From: Paucibacter sediminis
Lineage (GTDB): Bacteria; Pseudomonadota; Gammaproteobacteria; Burkholderiales; Burkholderiaceae_C
Assembly (NCBI RefSeq): GCF_030254645.1
Contig: NZ_CP116346.1
Location: 3,103,973 to 3,167,972, forward strand
Direction: 5' to 3'
Length of the DNA: 64,000 bases
The position numbers and the translations under genes are program-made. The notes under the pieces are model-generated. The model did no database searches and was not told the origin of the DNA. It was given only the letters and a program-made list of their open reading frames with translations. Shown piece after piece: positions 61,393 through 64,000 of the stretch. The first letter of the stretch is position 1. Every line of letters begins with the position of its first letter.

Positions 61393-62694
61393 ATGGATAC
61401 CGCCTTACTTCTCTTCCTGTTGTTGCTGAACGCCTTTTTTGCGATGTCTGAAATGGCCCTCTCGGCCAGTCGCAAGGCGCGCCTGCAGGTGCTGGTGGAG
61501 GCGGGCGAGTCGGGTGCCCAGGCCGCCATGGACCTGCACGACAACCCGACCAAATTCCTCTCCACGGTGCAGATCGGCATCACCTCCATCGGGGTGCTGA
61601 ACGGCATCGTGGGTGATGCCGCCTTCTCGGCGCCGCTGTCGCGCTGGCTCAGCGAGACCTTCGGCCTGCATGGCAATGCGGTGGACATTGCCGCCACCGC
61701 CCTGGTGGTGGTGATCATCACGGTGGTGACCATCATCTTCGGCGAGCTGGTGCCCAAGCGCCTGGGTCAGATCTATCCCGAGACGGTGGCGCGCATGGTG
61801 GCGCCGCCGATGGAATTCCTCTCCCTGGTGGCGCGCCCGCTGGTGAGGGCGCTGACCTTCAGCACCGAGGCCACGCTGGGCCTGATGGGTTTGCGCGGCA
61901 AGACCCAACGCAGCGTCACCGAGGAAGAGATTGCCGCCAGCCTGGAAGAGGGCCTGGACGCCGGCGTGATCGAGGAGCACGAGCACCAGATGGTGCGCAA
62001 TGTGTTCCGCCTAGACGAGCGCCAGATCGGCTCGATGATGATCCCGCGCGCCGAGATCGCCTGGCTGGACGTGAGCGATTCGCCCGCCCAGGTGCTGAAG
62101 ATGCTGCAGGCCCATGGCTACAGCCGCTACCCGGTCTGCCGCGGGGGCCTGGGCGATGTGCTGGGCGTGGCCAGCACCCAGGGCCTGCTGGCGCGCGCGC
62201 TCGCCGGGCAAGACCTGGCCCTGGGCGAGGGCCTGGAGGCGCCGGTGTTCGTGCCCGAGACGCTCTCGGGCATGGAGCTGCTGGAACACTTCCGCGCGTC
62301 CGACGCGCCGCTGGTGTTTGTGGTGGATGAATACGGCGAGGTGCAGGGGGTGATCTCTGTGCGCGACGTGCTGGAAGCGATCGCTGGCGAGTTCAATGCG
62401 CCCAGCGATGGCGATGCCTGGGCGGTGCAACGCGAGGACGGCAGCTGGCTGATGGATGGCCTGATACCCGTGCCCGAGCTGAAGGACCGCCTGGACTTGA
62501 AGGAACTGCCCGAAGAGGACCGTGGGCGCTACAACACCCTGGCCGGCATGGTGATGCTGCTGCTGGGGCGCTTGCCGCGCACGGCCGATGTGGTGGAGTG
62601 GAACGCCTGGAGATTCGAGGTCGTGGACCTCGATGGCAAGCGTGTGGACAAGGTGCTGGTCTCGAGACTGGCCGCTGATGGAGAAACTGAATGA
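61393..62694 (+). CDS. CNNM/CorC-type membrane protein (HlyC family)
   Basis: A 433-residue protein with an N-terminal DUF21/CNNM membrane domain (about 1-190, four helices, FGELVPKRLG near 117-126), a CBS pair (about 205-335) and a C-terminal CorC/HlyC transporter-associated domain (about 350-430). Such proteins help export or resist magnesium or cobalt. The start is a single ATG after the divergent apaH. Its stop overlaps sapC by four bases. Confidence 0.9.
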   Translation: MDTALLLFLLLLNAFFAMSEMALSASRKARLQVLVEAGESGAQAAMDLHDNPTKFLSTVQIGITSIGVLNGIVGDAAFSAPLSRWLSETFGLHGNAVDIAATALVVVIITVVTIIFGELVPKRLGQIYPETVARMVAPPMEFLSLVARPLVRALTFSTEATLGLMGLRGKTQRSVTEEEIAASLEEGLDAGVIEEHEHQMVRNVFRLDERQIGSMMIPRAEIAWLDVSDSPAQVLKMLQAHGYSRYPVCRGGLGDVLGVASTQGLLARALAGQDLALGEGLEAPVFVPETLSGMELLEHFRASDAPLVFVVDEYGEVQGVISVRDVLEAIAGEFNAPSDGDAWAVQREDGSWLMDGLIPVPELKDRLDLKELPEEDRGRYNTLAGMVMLLLGRLPRTADVVEWNAWRFEVVDLDGKRVDKVLVSRLAADGETE

Positions 62695-63434
62695 GCAACC
62701 CCCCGATGTACGGCAACCTGGTGCCGCTGGACCGTGAGCAGCACAAGAAGCTGCGCCTGCAGACCGAGCTGAGCAGCGTGGATCGCGTGGCCGGCATGAA
62801 CTCGCTGTTCCTGGCCGTGGTGGAATTCGCCGACGCCTGCAAGGAGTTCCCGATCGTGTTCGTGCGCGTCGGCGACCCGACCAACGCCACGGGCGGCAAG
62901 GCGCCGGTGGCGCCCCTGGCCGTGTTCGGCCTGAAGGCCGGCAGCAATCTGTTCATCAAGAACGGCGAGTGGCAAGGCCAGTACATGCCCGCCTATCTGC
63001 GCCGTTATCCCTTCGCGATGGCCCGCATCAATGAGAGCGAGGACATGGCGGTCTGCTACGACGCCGACTGGAAGGGCTTCTCGGACACCGAGGGCACCCA
63101 GCTGTTCTCCGAAGATGGCCAGCCCACCGAGTTCACGGTCAACGCCAAGAACTTCCTGGAGAGCTTCGAGCGCGAGGCCGAGCGCACCCGCCTGGCCTGC
63201 GAACGCCTGGTGCAGCTGGAACTGCTGCGCGACATGCGCTTCGAGGCCACGCTGACGAACGGCGAGAAGATCGACGTCGAGGGCTTCCTGGCCCTGGACG
63301 AAGAGAAGTACGCCGCGCTGGACGATGCCACCGTGGGCGAGCTGCACCGCAACGGCCTGCTGGCCCTGCTGGAAATGCACCGCCTCTCGCTGGGCCATAT
63401 GAGCCGCCTGGCCGGCATGCATAACGCTGCCTGA
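62691..63434 (+). CDS. SapC family protein
   Basis: A 247-residue cytoplasmic protein with the SapC blocks MYGNLVPLDREQHKKLRL, VVEFADACKEFPIVF, APLAVFGLKAGSNLFI and YLRRYPFAMARIN. SapC homologues were first linked to S-layer genes in Campylobacter, but their action is unknown. It is coupled to the CNNM-type gene by an ATGA overlap. Confidence 0.85.
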   Translation: MSNPPMYGNLVPLDREQHKKLRLQTELSSVDRVAGMNSLFLAVVEFADACKEFPIVFVRVGDPTNATGGKAPVAPLAVFGLKAGSNLFIKNGEWQGQYMPAYLRRYPFAMARINESEDMAVCYDADWKGFSDTEGTQLFSEDGQPTEFTVNAKNFLESFEREAERTRLACERLVQLELLRDMRFEATLTNGEKIDVEGFLALDEEKYAALDDATVGELHRNGLLALLEMHRLSLGHMSRLAGMHNAA

Positions 63435-63450
63435 GTACATGCAGCCTTGT

Positions 63451-63473
63451 GACAAACCCGCCCCGGGTTTGTC
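63451..63473. terminator. Hairpin after SapC
   Basis: GACAAACCC and GGGTTTGTC form a perfect 9-bp stem with a five-base loop 16 bp after the stop. No T-run follows, so its role as terminator is uncertain; it could be an operator for the next gene. Confidence 0.45.
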
Positions 63474-63538
63474 GCGACGGCTGCCGGGCGCAGCCCTCGC
63501 TAGCATCCCGCCGAACAAAGATCCTTTGGGACGCGGTG

Positions 63539-64000
63539 ATGTCAGTGTTGGTATTTGAGGGATTTTTGTCGACGCCCGAGATGGTCGAGGTCTTTGACGA
63601 GACCGCGGTCGTGCAGGCGATGATGGATTTCGAGGCCGCGCTGGCACGCGCCCAGGCGAAGGCCGGCGCGATACCGCCGGGCGCTGCGCAGGCCATTGCC
63701 AGCCTTTGCCGGGCCGAACTCTACGATGTGGCGGCGATGCTGGCCGCCAGCGGTCGCGCCGGCAGCCTGGCGCTGCCGGTGGTACGCAAGCTCAGCGAGA
63801 CGGTGGCCCTGTTCGACCCGCTGGCCGCCGGCTTCGTGCACTGGGGCAGCAGCCACCAGGACCTGCTGGATACCGCCATGGTCCTGCAGACGCGCAAGGC
63901 CCTGCAGCTGATCGAGCAGGATCTGCTCAGGCTGTGCGGGCAGTTGCTGGACCTGGCCGAGCGCCATGCCCGTACCGCCCTGCTGGCCCGTACCCAGCTG
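63539..64000 (+). CDS. pcaB: 3-carboxy-cis,cis-muconate cycloisomerase, N-terminal part
   Basis: The first 154 codons of a fumarase/aspartase-superfamily enzyme; the rest is beyond the window. MSVLVFEGFLSTPEM, FEAALARAQAKAG and HWGSSHQDLLDTAMVLQTRK match PcaB of the protocatechuate branch of the beta-ketoadipate pathway, which converts 3-carboxy-cis,cis-muconate to 4-carboxymuconolactone. Adenylosuccinate lyase is a relative, but the N-terminus and HWGS block favour PcaB. Its catalytic Ser loop would be outside the window. Confidence 0.78.
   Translation, partial: MSVLVFEGFLSTPEMVEVFDETAVVQAMMDFEAALARAQAKAGAIPPGAAQAIASLCRAELYDVAAMLAASGRAGSLALPVVRKLSETVALFDPLAAGFVHWGSSHQDLLDTAMVLQTRKALQLIEQDLLRLCGQLLDLAERHARTALLARTQL

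Overview
The window reads as a chromosome segment of a high-GC betaproteobacterium of the Burkholderiales, most like the Roseateles/Rubrivivax/Leptothrix group. This is inferred from the gene families (urtABCDE with urease, cytochrome c4, ctpA next to moeB, PEP-CTERM export, HD-GYP/EAL signalling), the dense four-base ATGA/GTGA gene overlaps and the GC-rich codon use. No phage, plasmid, integrase, CRISPR array or rRNA operon was seen. About 62 protein genes are supported, plus two tRNAs, two candidate non-coding RNAs and one 268-bp palindromic insertion-like element.

Layout. 1-6.1 kb: end of a LOG-family gene, moeB, ctpA and a divergent ferric-iron ABC transporter pair (fbpC/fbpB) sharing a Fur-like operator, then tRNA-Arg. 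6.2-9.8 kb: two overlapping exported lipoprotein genes (kelch-like and lectin/lyase-like). 9.9-17.2 kb: a tightly overlapping VWA-tamA-tamB operon. 17.2-24.7 kb: an EAL protein, an S9 peptidase, a MoxR ATPase operon, the palindromic element, cytochrome c4 and an HD-GYP protein. 24.7-33.9 kb: an oligopeptide-type binding protein, ureD, a PEP-CTERM protein and the urea ABC transporter urtABCDE on the minus strand. 34.2-45.3 kb: accessory and regulatory genes (LysR/tautomerase, MAPEG pair, AraC, MerR, two MBL hydrolases, SGNH hydrolase), with an orphan sigma-54-type promoter and terminator that outline a small RNA. 45.4-53.7 kb: a transporter-fused hybrid histidine kinase with its LuxR-type response regulator, divergent from ureA-x-ureBCFG. 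53.7-64 kb: an HPF/RaiA-like protein, a structured RNA with terminator, a Tat-exported FAH-fold protein, DinB, a Pat-like acetyltransferase, tRNA-Ser, apaH, a CNNM/CorC membrane protein, SapC and the start of pcaB.

How the genes fit together. Urea handling is the main theme: UrtABCDE imports urea, UreABC hydrolyses it, and UreD/F/G load nickel. The set is split over about 27 kb into three blocks, ureE is not in the window, and a 71-residue membrane peptide lies between ureA and ureB. The sensor kinase next to ureA carries an NCS1-type transporter domain, so it may link uptake of a nitrogenous solute to control of the urease genes; this is inference. Other themes are iron uptake under Fur, cyclic-di-GMP turnover (EAL and HD-GYP) and outer-membrane assembly (TamAB).

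The observations most worth a second look are the NCS1-kinase/response-regulator pair (45.4-49.8 kb), the sigma-54-type small RNA (39.72-39.82 kb), the 268-bp nested inverted-repeat element that supplies the MoxR gene's ribosome binding site (22.28-22.55 kb), and the multi-hairpin RNA at 54.2-54.4 kb.
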